Positions 16,881-26,047 of a stretch of 40,637 bases of DNA are shown here, piece by piece. The position numbers were made by a program, and so were the translations under genes. Positions within the stretch are counted from its first letter, which is position 1, and each line of letters starts with the position of its first letter. This DNA is from Bacteroidales bacterium (GTDB lineage Bacteria; Bacteroidota; Bacteroidia; Bacteroidales; P3): the NCBI GenBank assembly GCA_017962615.1, contig JAGCUZ010000021.1, positions 1-40,637 of the forward strand, in the 5' to 3' direction. The notes below the pieces were generated by a model, which was given only the letters and a program-made list of their open reading frames with translations, ran no database searches and was not told the origin of the DNA.

Positions 16881-17330
16881 ATGAAAACAAAGTTGTTTTT
16901 TTTTGCTGCGCTCTGCATGGCCACTCTGACCGTGCAGGCGCAGAAATACGCTGTGCTTGAGTTCGAGACAGGCTCGAAGATCGACACAGAGGAGGCCGAG
17001 AACATCACCCACCTCTTCCTTACCAACTTCCATCCTGCGAGGTATAGCGAAATCGACCGCCAGCGTGTCAACAGCGCCATCAGCGAACTCGGCTTTCCTG
17101 CGACAGGCCTCGACCATCAGCAGCTCACCAAGCTCGGTCGCATGCTGGAGGCGTCGTTCATAGTGGTAGGCTCCATGAGCGAGAAGTCGGGCGAATACAG
17201 CGTTGACGTGCAGGCTATCGACATCTCCACCGGCACCACTGTTGCCACCGCAGGCGATACCTTCAAGAAATCCAAATGCCGCAAAAAAGTCATATCAATA
17301 GCCGGCAAGCTGGCCGGGAAAATAAAATAG
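16881..17330 (+). CDS. Small secreted CsgG/LpoB-like protein, paralogue 2
   Basis: A 149-residue protein, signal peptide 1-21 (ending Val-Gln-Ala-Gln). It is colinear with paralogue 1 and shares Ala-Val-Leu-(Asp/Glu)-Phe, the Arg-Val-Asn segment, Leu-Gly-Arg-x-Leu-Glu-Ala, Val-Val-Gly-Ser, Glu-Tyr-Ser-Val-Asp-Val-Gln, Asp-Ile-Ser-Thr-Gly and the closing Gly-Asp-Thr-Phe-x-Lys-Ser block. It is the most diverged of the four (Lys-Tyr instead of Lys-Cys at the mature start). It begins 10 bases after the preceding stop, so cotranslation or at least cotranscription is likely. It has no lipobox. Confidence 0.78.
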   Translation: MKTKLFFFAALCMATLTVQAQKYAVLEFETGSKIDTEEAENITHLFLTNFHPARYSEIDRQRVNSAISELGFPATGLDHQQLTKLGRMLEASFIVVGSMSEKSGEYSVDVQAIDISTGTTVATAGDTFKKSKCRKKVISIAGKLAGKIK

Positions 17331-17337
17331 TCATGAG

Positions 17338-18258
17338 ATGAAAAAAACAATCTTAATCATTGCCATGTTTGTGGCAGCCTTTGCCGCGCAGGCACAGAGA
17401 TGCGTGGTGCTCAACTTCCAGATTGGTGACAATGTTACAGCAGAGGAGGTTGAGGCGGTATCTTATGAATTCCGTTCCACGTTCAATCCCTCATGCTACA
17501 CTGTCGAGGAAAAGTTCAAGGTGAACCGAGTGCTTAGCGACCTTGGCTTCAATGCCACCGCCATGAGCAAAGAACAGATACGCAAGCTTGGACGTGAGAT
17601 GACGGCCACCGTAGTTGTCCATGGCTCCTTGAGCAAGTATATGGATGAATACACTTTGGATGTCAATGTGATGGATGTTTCTACGGGCACCACCAGTGTC
17701 AACAAAAACGAGACCTTCCAGAAGTCCGAATACCGTGCTCGCACGCGGGCGGTGTCGCAAGGTATAGTCACGAATTTGTGCAATTCCTCGTCAGCTGCTT
17801 CTACTTCGAGTGCTAGTTATAGTTATGGTTCCACTGCGGCGAAGCCAGCTGTACCGGCGGGCTACACCGACCTCGGATTACCAAGCGGCACATTGTGGAA
17901 AAACTTCAACGCCACAGGCTTCTACACCTACGATGAGGCCGTTTCGCAGTTTGGCAAGCGCCTCCCGACAAAAGAGCAGTGGGAGGAGTTGAAAGCCGAG
18001 TGCCAGTGGAGTTGGACCGGCAATGGCTACAAGGTCACAGGTCTTAATGGCAATTCCATCACGCTGCCCGCCTCGAGCTGGCGCGATTGCAGCGGAAGCG
18101 TCCTCCTCGTGGTCGTGGGGTCCAACGGCCGCTATTGGTCCTCCACGCCCAGTGGCTCAGACGACGCGTGGTACCTCTACTTCCTTTCGGACGGAGTGAG
18201 TATGTACAATTGGAGCCGTTGCAAAGGCTTCTCCGTCCGGCTTGTCTACCATCAATAA
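17338..18258 (+). CDS. CsgG/LpoB-like protein, paralogue 3, fused to a FISUMP/DUF1566-type C-lectin-like domain
   Basis: A 306-residue protein with signal peptide 1-19 (ending Ala-Gln-Ala-Gln). Residues about 20-148 are the family domain (Val-Val-Leu-Asn-Phe, Val-Thr-Ala-Glu-Glu-Val-Glu-Ala, Asp-Val-Ser-Thr-Gly-Thr, Phe-Gln-Lys-Ser-Glu-Tyr-Arg). A Ser/Ala-rich linker (about 149-175) leads to a C-terminal module starting Asp-Leu-Gly-Leu-Pro-Ser-Gly-Thr-Leu-Trp, with Leu-Pro-Thr-Lys-Glu-Gln-Trp-Glu-Glu-Leu, Arg-Tyr-Trp-Ser-Ser-Thr and Gly-Phe-Ser-Val-Arg-Leu-Val. That is the FISUMP/DUF1566 pattern, a C-type-lectin-like fold often found in surface binding proteins. It starts 7 bases after paralogue 2. 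No reverse transcriptase or template repeat for a diversity-generating element was seen nearby. Confidence 0.78.
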   Translation: MKKTILIIAMFVAAFAAQAQRCVVLNFQIGDNVTAEEVEAVSYEFRSTFNPSCYTVEEKFKVNRVLSDLGFNATAMSKEQIRKLGREMTATVVVHGSLSKYMDEYTLDVNVMDVSTGTTSVNKNETFQKSEYRARTRAVSQGIVTNLCNSSSAASTSSASYSYGSTAAKPAVPAGYTDLGLPSGTLWKNFNATGFYTYDEAVSQFGKRLPTKEQWEELKAECQWSWTGNGYKVTGLNGNSITLPASSWRDCSGSVLLVVVGSNGRYWSSTPSGSDDAWYLYFLSDGVSMYNWSRCKGFSVRLVYHQ

Positions 18259-18298
18259 TTGTACACATTAGAGCTCAATCACAAGGCATTCTTTTATT

Positions 18299-18363
18299 GG
18301 TCAGGATGTCCGCTCGTCAAGCTCGCGGGGCATACCACGGGCCTTTGGTCCGACAGCCTGACC
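18299..18363 (+). other. Intercistronic inverted repeat between paralogues 3 and 4
   Basis: GGTCAGG (18299-18305) and CCTGACC (18357-18363) bracket a GC-rich 51-base interior. The 131-base gap is far longer than the other gaps in the operon (10 and 7 bases). It could attenuate or process the transcript; there is no U-run. Confidence 0.35.
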
Positions 18364-18389
18364 TGCAAAAAATCAAAAAAACAAATACA

Positions 18390-18902
18390 ATGAAGAAAAT
18401 AGGTTTTATTTCAGTTGTTTTGCTTATGGCATTATGCCTGTCGTCATGTTGTGCTCGACGTGCCGAAGTTTCGGGCACTTCCAACGGTTCGGGCAGTACA
18501 CATGGTTCAATCAAAGGGAAATGTGCCGTGTTGGATTTCCAGACGGGTACAAACGTGACAGCCGAGGAGGCTGAGGCCATCACCTACAATTTCCGCACGG
18601 GCTTCTATCCGTCGTGCTATAAAGTGATTGAGGCGGCCCGCGTCAATAGTGCTGTCGATGCACTTGGTTACAGCAAGACTTGCATGACGAAAGAGCAGTT
18701 GTGTGAGGTGGGGCGCAAGTTGGAGGCCAACTTGGTTGTGGTTGGTACAGTGAACAAACTTATGGACGAGTACAGTGTCGACGTCCAGGTTGTCAACGTC
18801 TCCAAGGGAACCACTGTGGCCTCGCAGGGCGACACCTTCCAAAAGTCCAACTATCGCACCGGTGCAAAATCCATTGCGCAGAAACTCGCCAATAAGCTGT
18901 AA
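18390..18902 (+). CDS. CsgG/LpoB-like lipoprotein, paralogue 4
   Basis: A 170-residue protein and the only lipoprotein form of the family here: Leu-Ser-Ser-Cys (residues 17-20) fits a signal-peptidase II site, followed by a Ser/Gly-rich tether (about 28-41). The domain then starts Lys-Cys-Ala-Val-Leu-Asp-Phe and tracks paralogue 1 closely (Thr-Asn-Val-Thr-Ala-Glu-Glu, Asn-Phe-Arg-Thr, Met-Thr-Lys-Glu-Gln-Leu, Val-Gly-Arg-Lys-Leu-Glu-Ala, Met-Asp-Glu-Tyr-Ser-Val-Asp-Val-Gln-Val). ATG 18390 is chosen by the signal peptide; longer in-frame upstream sequence overlaps paralogue 3 and is not credible. LpoB, the E. coli activator of PBP1b, is also a lipoprotein with this fold. Confidence 0.8.
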   Translation: MKKIGFISVVLLMALCLSSCCARRAEVSGTSNGSGSTHGSIKGKCAVLDFQTGTNVTAEEAEAITYNFRTGFYPSCYKVIEAARVNSAVDALGYSKTCMTKEQLCEVGRKLEANLVVVGTVNKLMDEYSVDVQVVNVSKGTTVASQGDTFQKSNYRTGAKSIAQKLANKL

Positions 18903-18956
18903 AAACAGTATGCGCGGCGCAGCGCGCACGGCCAATGCCATAGGCATTACGAAAAG

Positions 18957-18988
18957 AAAAGCCCGTTCCTGTAAAGGGAACGGGCTTT
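18957..18988 (+). terminator. Terminator of the CsgG-like operon
   Basis: AAAAGCCCGTTCC / GGAACGGGCTTT stem with a seven-base loop, ending in TTT. Two smaller perfect hairpins precede it: TGCGCG/CGCGCA (18910-18927) and AATGCC/GGCATT (18934-18948). Confidence 0.75.
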
Positions 18989-19010
18989 GTTGTGTGTAGC
19001 TTTGCGAGCC

Positions 19011-19346
19011 TTAAAGGACTGCGGCCACTCGGCGGGTAAACAGCGACTCTCGGCGGCTGTTCTGCTGCCGCTCTACCTCGCGCTGGGCTATGACAAGGCA
19101 ATCGTGCTCGTAATGGAATTGCCTGCGCATCCAGAAATCATAAGGGATGCCTAACTCTTTTTCCAATGCCATTGCAATGGGAACGGTGAAACTGCGCTTG
19201 CCCTTTATCAGCTCGTTCATATGGCTTGGCAGAATGCCAATCTTTGCGGCGAGGTCTTTCTGCTTTATTCCGCGTTCTTTCAACTCCTCGTTGAGGGTCT
19301 CGCCTGGATGTACCGCGCGGAAGCCTGTAATTCTATCTCCGTCCAT
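19011..19346 (-). CDS. higA: HigA-family antitoxin (XRE helix-turn-helix)
   Basis: A 111-residue DNA-binding antitoxin. The N-terminal His-Pro-Gly-Glu-Thr-Leu motif is the hallmark of HigA/VapI-type proteins. The helix-turn-helix runs Ile-Lys-Gln-Lys-Asp-Leu-Ala-Ala-Lys-Ile-Gly to Met-Asn-Glu-Leu-Ile-Lys-Gly-Lys-Arg, and Ala-Leu-Glu-Lys-Glu-Leu-Gly-Ile-Pro follows. The start is placed at ATG 19344-19346, overlapping the toxin stop by 14 bases; the longer frame reaching 19418 would run deep inside the toxin gene. HigA neutralises HigB and represses the pair. The gene is more AT-rich than its neighbours, which suggests transfer. Confidence 0.85.
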   Translation of the reverse strand: MDGDRITGFRAVHPGETLNEELKERGIKQKDLAAKIGILPSHMNELIKGKRSFTVPIAMALEKELGIPYDFWMRRQFHYEHDCLVIAQREVERQQNSRRESLFTRRVAAVL

Positions 19347-19647
19347 AGTGTGTATCGTCCATTTCGATGATTGATATTTCAATACCGTCATTGTATTCTC
19401 GGAACAGCAATCTCTCAACCCTGCCGTTCATCACTCTCACGGAACTCATTCCTACTTTTTTCAACCGCTCATAATGCATATAACTCAACAATCGGAGGTC
19501 TGAGGTTTTTGCAACATCACGCATATCGTCATATACGCGGTCAAGAGCTGTGAGAAACTTGCTGTCTCGCTCGTATTTCTTGTATTTTCTGCTTTTGTGC
19601 TTTAATACAAGCTGTTCTAATTCAGTGTCTTCAAATGTTACGTTCAT
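19333..19647 (-). CDS. higB: HigB-family toxin (RelE-like mRNA interferase)
   Basis: A 104-residue basic protein of the RelE/HigB fold, expected to cleave mRNA on the ribosome. The N-terminal Asn-Val-Thr-Phe-Glu-Asp strand, the Leu-x-x-Leu helix with Lys-Tyr-x-Lys-Tyr, the strand Ser-Ser-Val-Arg-Val-Met-Asn-Gly-Arg-Val-Glu-Arg-Leu-Leu-Phe-Arg, and the final Met-Asp-Asp-Thr-His-Tyr-Gly are all in HigB order. Toxin before antitoxin is the usual higBA arrangement. ATG 19645-19647 is preferred to ATG 19657-19659 because the -7 element (19662-19669) places transcription start near 19655, inside or past the first ATG; the chimeric relative at 39636 also begins at this Met. Confidence 0.85.
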   Translation of the reverse strand: MNVTFEDTELEQLVLKHKSRKYKKYERDSKFLTALDRVYDDMRDVAKTSDLRLLSYMHYERLKKVGMSSVRVMNGRVERLLFREYNDGIEISIIEMDDTHYGRR

Positions 19648-19661
19648 TGCGTTTGTCATTG

Positions 19662-19669
19662 CAAATATA
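19662..19669 (-). promoter_or_regulatory. -7 element of higBA
   Basis: TATATTTG on the minus strand, followed by CA. Predicted leader is about 8 bases. Confidence 0.65.
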
Positions 19670-19675
19670 CAAAAT

Positions 19676-19695
19676 AATTCTAAATTATGGGAATT
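19676..19695. promoter_or_regulatory. Possible HigA operator
   Basis: AATTC and GAATT half-sites are separated by 10 bases and lie where the -33 region of the higBA promoter should be. This is where an autorepressor would bind. Short arms make this tentative. Confidence 0.3.
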
Positions 19696-19748
19696 TTTTG
19701 CTCTGTAATCGAAAAACGCTGCTATATCAAGAAAAATGTGTAAATTTG

Positions 19749-19756
19749 TACCTTTG
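19749..19756 (+). promoter_or_regulatory. -7 element of secA
   Basis: TACCTTTG; expected transcription start near 19763 and a leader of about 97 bases. Confidence 0.65.
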
Positions 19757-19859
19757 TAGTCACAATGCGTGAAGTGCGCAATTGGTTGTGCACGAGACGT
19801 ATTGATATGACTGCGATATTAACAATTTGTCTTTAATATATTAAAACAACATTCACTAT

Positions 19860-23147
<3,288 letters not shown>

Positions 23148-23189
23148 CAAACAGTAGTGGCGGCTTTACCGCCACTACATGGCATAATA

Positions 23190-23221
23190 AAAAGGCGTTA
23201 CAGTTGTCTGTAACGCCTTTT
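23190..23221. terminator. Bidirectional terminator between secA and PepSY-like gene
   Basis: A perfect 14-bp stem (AAAAGGCGTTACAG with its complement), loop TTGT, and T-runs on both strands. A second 9-bp hairpin (TAGTGGCGG/CCGCCACTA) lies just before it at 23155-23177. Confidence 0.9.
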
Positions 23222-23242
23222 CTGTGTGGTATGACTATGTCC

Positions 23243-23707
23243 TTATTCGAGGGTGATGGCGTCGATGAACTTGCCGGTAACCTCGAAGTTGAGCAGCATG
23301 GGCTCTTTGCCTTTCTTCTTGGTGATGAGCACCTGATAGGTCATCTTGCCCTTAAGGTCAAGAGCATACAGCTCCTTGATCTTGAACTTGGGATAGTCTT
23401 TGCTGACGGTGTCCTGGATGGCCTTGGGGTAATATTTGGGCTCGATGTAATAGCGAGTCTCACTGCCTCTGGGCGAGAAACGGTACACCTGCTTGGTGCC
23501 GTTGCTGTTGGTGAAGGTGGCGTCGTAGATCATCGAGTCCACCATGGTCCAACTGACATTCATCACCTCGGGCGACTTGCGCTGGAAGTCTTTGACATAA
23601 CGCTCGGGTACATCTTTCTCCGACACGCTCTTTACCTTGTTCTTTTGGGCGTATACGGCGCTCTGTCCGAGCATCAAAACGGCGATAATGATGGCTATTC
23701 TTTTCAT
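23243..23707 (-). CDS. Secreted PepSY-like (DUF2874-type) protein
   Basis: A 154-residue protein with a signal peptide (1-20, ending Tyr-Ala-Gln). The mature chain shows the beta-lactamase-inhibitor-like/PepSY-like pattern common in Bacteroidota: Val-Pro-Glu-Arg-Tyr-Val-Lys-Asp-Phe, Val-Ser-Trp, a beta strand with Tyr-Asp-Ala-Thr-Phe, Tyr-Tyr-Pro-Lys-Ala-Ile-Gln-Asp and Tyr-Pro-x-Phe-Lys-Ile-Lys. Proteins of this type are periplasmic and of unknown role. The start is set at ATG 23705-23707, where the signal peptide begins. Promoter at 23751-23758; it converges with secA. Confidence 0.75.
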   Translation of the reverse strand: MKRIAIIIAVLMLGQSAVYAQKNKVKSVSEKDVPERYVKDFQRKSPEVMNVSWTMVDSMIYDATFTNSNGTKQVYRFSPRGSETRYYIEPKYYPKAIQDTVSKDYPKFKIKELYALDLKGKMTYQVLITKKKGKEPMLLNFEVTGKFIDAITLE

Positions 23708-23750
23708 AATCTTTGCTTTATAGTGTTCTGTATAAATATGTTTTATTGTG

Positions 23751-23758
23751 CAAAAGTA
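23751..23758 (-). promoter_or_regulatory. -7 element of the PepSY-like gene
   Basis: TACTTTTG on the minus strand, followed by CA; leader about 37 bases. Confidence 0.65.
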
Positions 23759-23857
23759 CAAAAAGTTTCTATTAAGTGCAAATATTTTTATTGTCGGTGC
23801 AGGTTAAAAGTATATCCTATAGAAGCCTACTGCGTGTTGTACAGTCGTTTACGGGGT

Positions 23858-24574
23858 CTATACAATCCCTTTCTTCAGCACTTCTTTGAGCACGTTCTCC
23901 CCGTCGTGTATCACCTGCAGCGACCAATACAGCTTCAACTGCACTTGGTCTTCTTCGCTGAGCCGCCAGTTTATCGCAGGATTGGCGCGCATCTTCTCTG
24001 TGAGGTAGAAGAGCGACAAGGCTGCGCATACGCTTATGTTGAAGCTCTCGGTGAAGCCGTACATGGGCACCTTGACGTATCCGTCGGCATGCTCCACGGC
24101 CTGCTGTGTAAGTCCGGTCAGCTCGGTGCCGAACACCAGCGCGGTGGGCTTCGTGATGTCGAGGTCGGTAATCATCGTGTCGTTCTCGTGCGGCAGCGTG
24201 GCTATTATCTGGTAGCCACGCTCGTGCAGCGTGTTGTATACCGAAAGGATGTCGGGGTATTTGTAATAGTCTACCCATTTGTCCGAGCCCATCGACACGT
24301 CGGAGTTTGGCGCGTAATGGTTGCGGCTCTCCACCACATGCACGTCCTGCACGCCGAAGCAGTCGCACGACCGCAGCACCGCACTGGCGTTGTGCGATTG
24401 GAACACGTCTTCGAGCACCACGCAGATATGGCGCGTGCGGTTGCGTACAAGTCGGTCGAACAGTTGGCGTTTATTGTCGCTGTAGAACTCGCTGAGCTTG
24501 TCGTACAGCCTCTCTTTCCCGCTTTTGTCCAAGTGGGCGAATAGGCTCTTCCTTTCTTCTGTTATCTCTGGCAT
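23858..24574 (-). CDS. trmH: TrmH-family (SpoU) RNA 2'-O-methyltransferase, probably tRNA Gm18
   Basis: A 238-residue SPOUT enzyme that transfers methyl from S-adenosylmethionine to RNA ribose. Motif 1 is Asn-Ala-Ser-Ala-Val-Leu-Arg-Ser-Cys-Asp-Cys-Phe-Gly; motif 2 is Leu-Val-Phe-Gly-Thr-Glu-Leu-Thr-Gly-Leu; motif 3 is Val-Pro-Met-Tyr-Gly-Phe-Thr-Glu-Ser-Phe-Asn-Ile-Ser. These form the trefoil-knot cofactor site. The N-terminal Arg-x-x-Arg-Ile helix and C-terminal helices flank it as in TrmH. It is the last gene of the minus-strand run from 28993, 37 bases after the glycosyltransferase. Confidence 0.88.
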   Translation of the reverse strand: MPEITEERKSLFAHLDKSGKERLYDKLSEFYSDNKRQLFDRLVRNRTRHICVVLEDVFQSHNASAVLRSCDCFGVQDVHVVESRNHYAPNSDVSMGSDKWVDYYKYPDILSVYNTLHERGYQIIATLPHENDTMITDLDITKPTALVFGTELTGLTQQAVEHADGYVKVPMYGFTESFNISVCAALSLFYLTEKMRANPAINWRLSEEDQVQLKLYWSLQVIHDGENVLKEVLKKGIV

Positions 24575-24611
24575 TGTCTTGTAAGTCTTATTAATATGGT
24601 AGAATAGGGGA

Positions 24612-25403
24612 CTACCACACCGTGTCGAAGTTCTCTTTCTCTCTTACCGTCTCGTCGCGCTGCCATTCCAGCACCTTGGCATATTTCAGGTAGCTGTTGT
24701 TGGCCACGGCCAGCGACAGCGTCAACCCGTCAATGCCGCCCAGCACCCCTCCGCGCAGGAAATAGTTCGACAGGAAGGCGCCCACGCCGTGCAGCACAGG
24801 CGTCAGCGCGTTGACTCTGCGGCCTTGCAGGTACAGTATCTTGGCCCCTCGCGTACTGTAGTTCCTCTCGGGTTTGGCAAACAGCTCGCCAATGTTGCGG
24901 TAGCGGTAGTGCAGCAGGTCGGCCTTGATGCGTTTGGTGTTGACGGTCGGCACCGACGAGTGCTGTTTCACATCCCTGAACCTCAGCTTGCTGTGCCGGT
25001 ATATGCGCACCAGGTAGTCGGGGTACCAGCCGCAGGCTTTTATCCAACGGCTGCCCACCATGTTGCGGCGCCTCACGGCAAAGCCGTCGTAGGGAGTGGC
25101 GTCGAAGTCGGTGTTGTTTATGAACTCTACAAGCTCGGGCGTGAGCCGCTCGTCGGCGTCGATGCTTATCACCCAGTCGTTGTGCACATGCTTCAGCGCC
25201 ACGTTCTTCTGTATGCCGTCGCCCAGGTAGGGCTGCACCACCAACGTGGCACCTGCCTGCTCGGCTTTGCGCACTGTGTCGTCGGTGCTGCACGAGTCCA
25301 CCACAACCACCTCGTTGCACACCTGTCGCAGCGATGCAATCACAGCCTCGATGTTGTGCTCTTCGTTCAGCGTGGTGACGATTCCTGATATTCTCTTTTC
25401 CAT
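24612..25403 (-). CDS. Family 2 glycosyltransferase (WaaE/KdtX-like)
   Basis: A 263-residue GT-A enzyme. The N-terminus has Ile-Val-Thr-Thr-Leu-Asn-Glu-Glu (nucleotide-sugar entry) and Val-Val-Asp-Ser-Cys-Ser-Thr-Asp-Asp-Thr. The metal-binding Asp82-Ala-Asp84 lies in Ser-Ile-Asp-Ala-Asp-Glu-Arg. The Tyr-Pro-Asp-Tyr-Leu-Val-Arg-Ile-Tyr-Arg and His-Tyr-Arg-Tyr-Arg segments match the WaaE/KdtX group that decorates the lipopolysaccharide core. A hydrophobic stretch near 205-240 suggests membrane contact. The start is ATG 25401-25403; it lies 8 bases after the tatD stop, so the two are tightly coupled. The exact sugar and acceptor are unknown. Confidence 0.85.
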   Translation of the reverse strand: MEKRISGIVTTLNEEHNIEAVIASLRQVCNEVVVVDSCSTDDTVRKAEQAGATLVVQPYLGDGIQKNVALKHVHNDWVISIDADERLTPELVEFINNTDFDATPYDGFAVRRRNMVGSRWIKACGWYPDYLVRIYRHSKLRFRDVKQHSSVPTVNTKRIKADLLHYRYRNIGELFAKPERNYSTRGAKILYLQGRRVNALTPVLHGVGAFLSNYFLRGGVLGGIDGLTLSLAVANNSYLKYAKVLEWQRDETVREKENFDTVW

Positions 25404-25411
25404 AATGGTTG

Positions 25412-26026
25412 TCAGTCGTTGTGTGGCATAAATAACGCGGCATACACCTCCTTTATTGCGTCGGCCAGCTCTTCCACCGTGTTGTGTAGTATGTCGGCGG
25501 CGGCCTCGTACACCTGTCTTATGCCGCAGGTGTCCATGTCGGTCTCCAGTAGCAGACGGCTGGCGCCGAGCCATGCCACTGTGTTGCGCACCTTCTCTCT
25601 GCGGCTGTCGAGCAGTGCGGCGCCTATCGACACCTGTATGCCTGCCCGCAGCAGCTCCGCGGCCTGCCGGCTGTTGCCTATAAATCCGTGCACCACCCAC
25701 GGCTGCCTGGCCCTCTTGCCGTCAGCGCCTCGCCATGTGTGTCGTATGCGCAGCAGCTCCTCCTGAGCCCTCACGCAGTGCACCACCACGGGTTTGCGCA
25801 GCCGTTCGGCTATCGCTATCTGCCATTCGAAGGCCTCTCTCTGCAACTCGCGGTCGGTCGTGCAGCAGTAGTCCAGCCCGCATTCTCCCACCATCTCGGC
25901 CTCTTCGAAGGCTGCAAGGGGTGTGTCGCGGTAGCTGTCGCTGAGGTGCCAGGGGTGTAGACCAAAAGCGCGGGGGGTGACGACACCCTCCGCGACTTTG
26001 GTGTGTGTGTGGAAGTCTATAAGCAT
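25412..26026 (-). CDS. TatD-family metal-dependent hydrolase
   Basis: A 204-residue TIM-barrel hydrolase, shorter than the usual 255-265 residues. The metal motif Asp-Phe-His-Thr-His (4-8), Gly-Glu-Cys-Gly-Leu-Asp, Val-Val-His-Cys-Val-Arg, Val-Val-His-Gly-Phe-Ile-Gly-Asn and Glu-Thr-Asp-Met-Asp are all present in order, so the catalytic set looks complete and the shortening is in loops. Family members are 3'-5' DNA/RNA exonucleases or uncharacterised. It is the middle gene of the kce-to-trmH run, 21 bases from the deiminase gene and 8 from the glycosyltransferase. Confidence 0.85.
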   Translation of the reverse strand: MLIDFHTHTKVAEGVVTPRAFGLHPWHLSDSYRDTPLAAFEEAEMVGECGLDYCCTTDRELQREAFEWQIAIAERLRKPVVVHCVRAQEELLRIRHTWRGADGKRARQPWVVHGFIGNSRQAAELLRAGIQVSIGAALLDSRREKVRNTVAWLGASRLLLETDMDTCGIRQVYEAAADILHNTVEELADAIKEVYAALFMPHND

Positions 26027-26047
26027 CCTCGTCGGTGCTTGCTGTAC

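Noticed and set aside
17338-18258. Paralogue 3 as a diversity-generating retroelement target
   Set aside because: The fold fits, but no reverse transcriptase, template repeat or accessory gene exists in the window, so no retroelement is annotated.
18296-18320. Seven-residue match (Leu-Val-Arg-Met-Ser-Ala-Arg) between a frame here and one at 30600-30620
   Set aside because: Different codons are used and the match stops outside the seven residues; with the many open frames in this window such a match can arise by chance.
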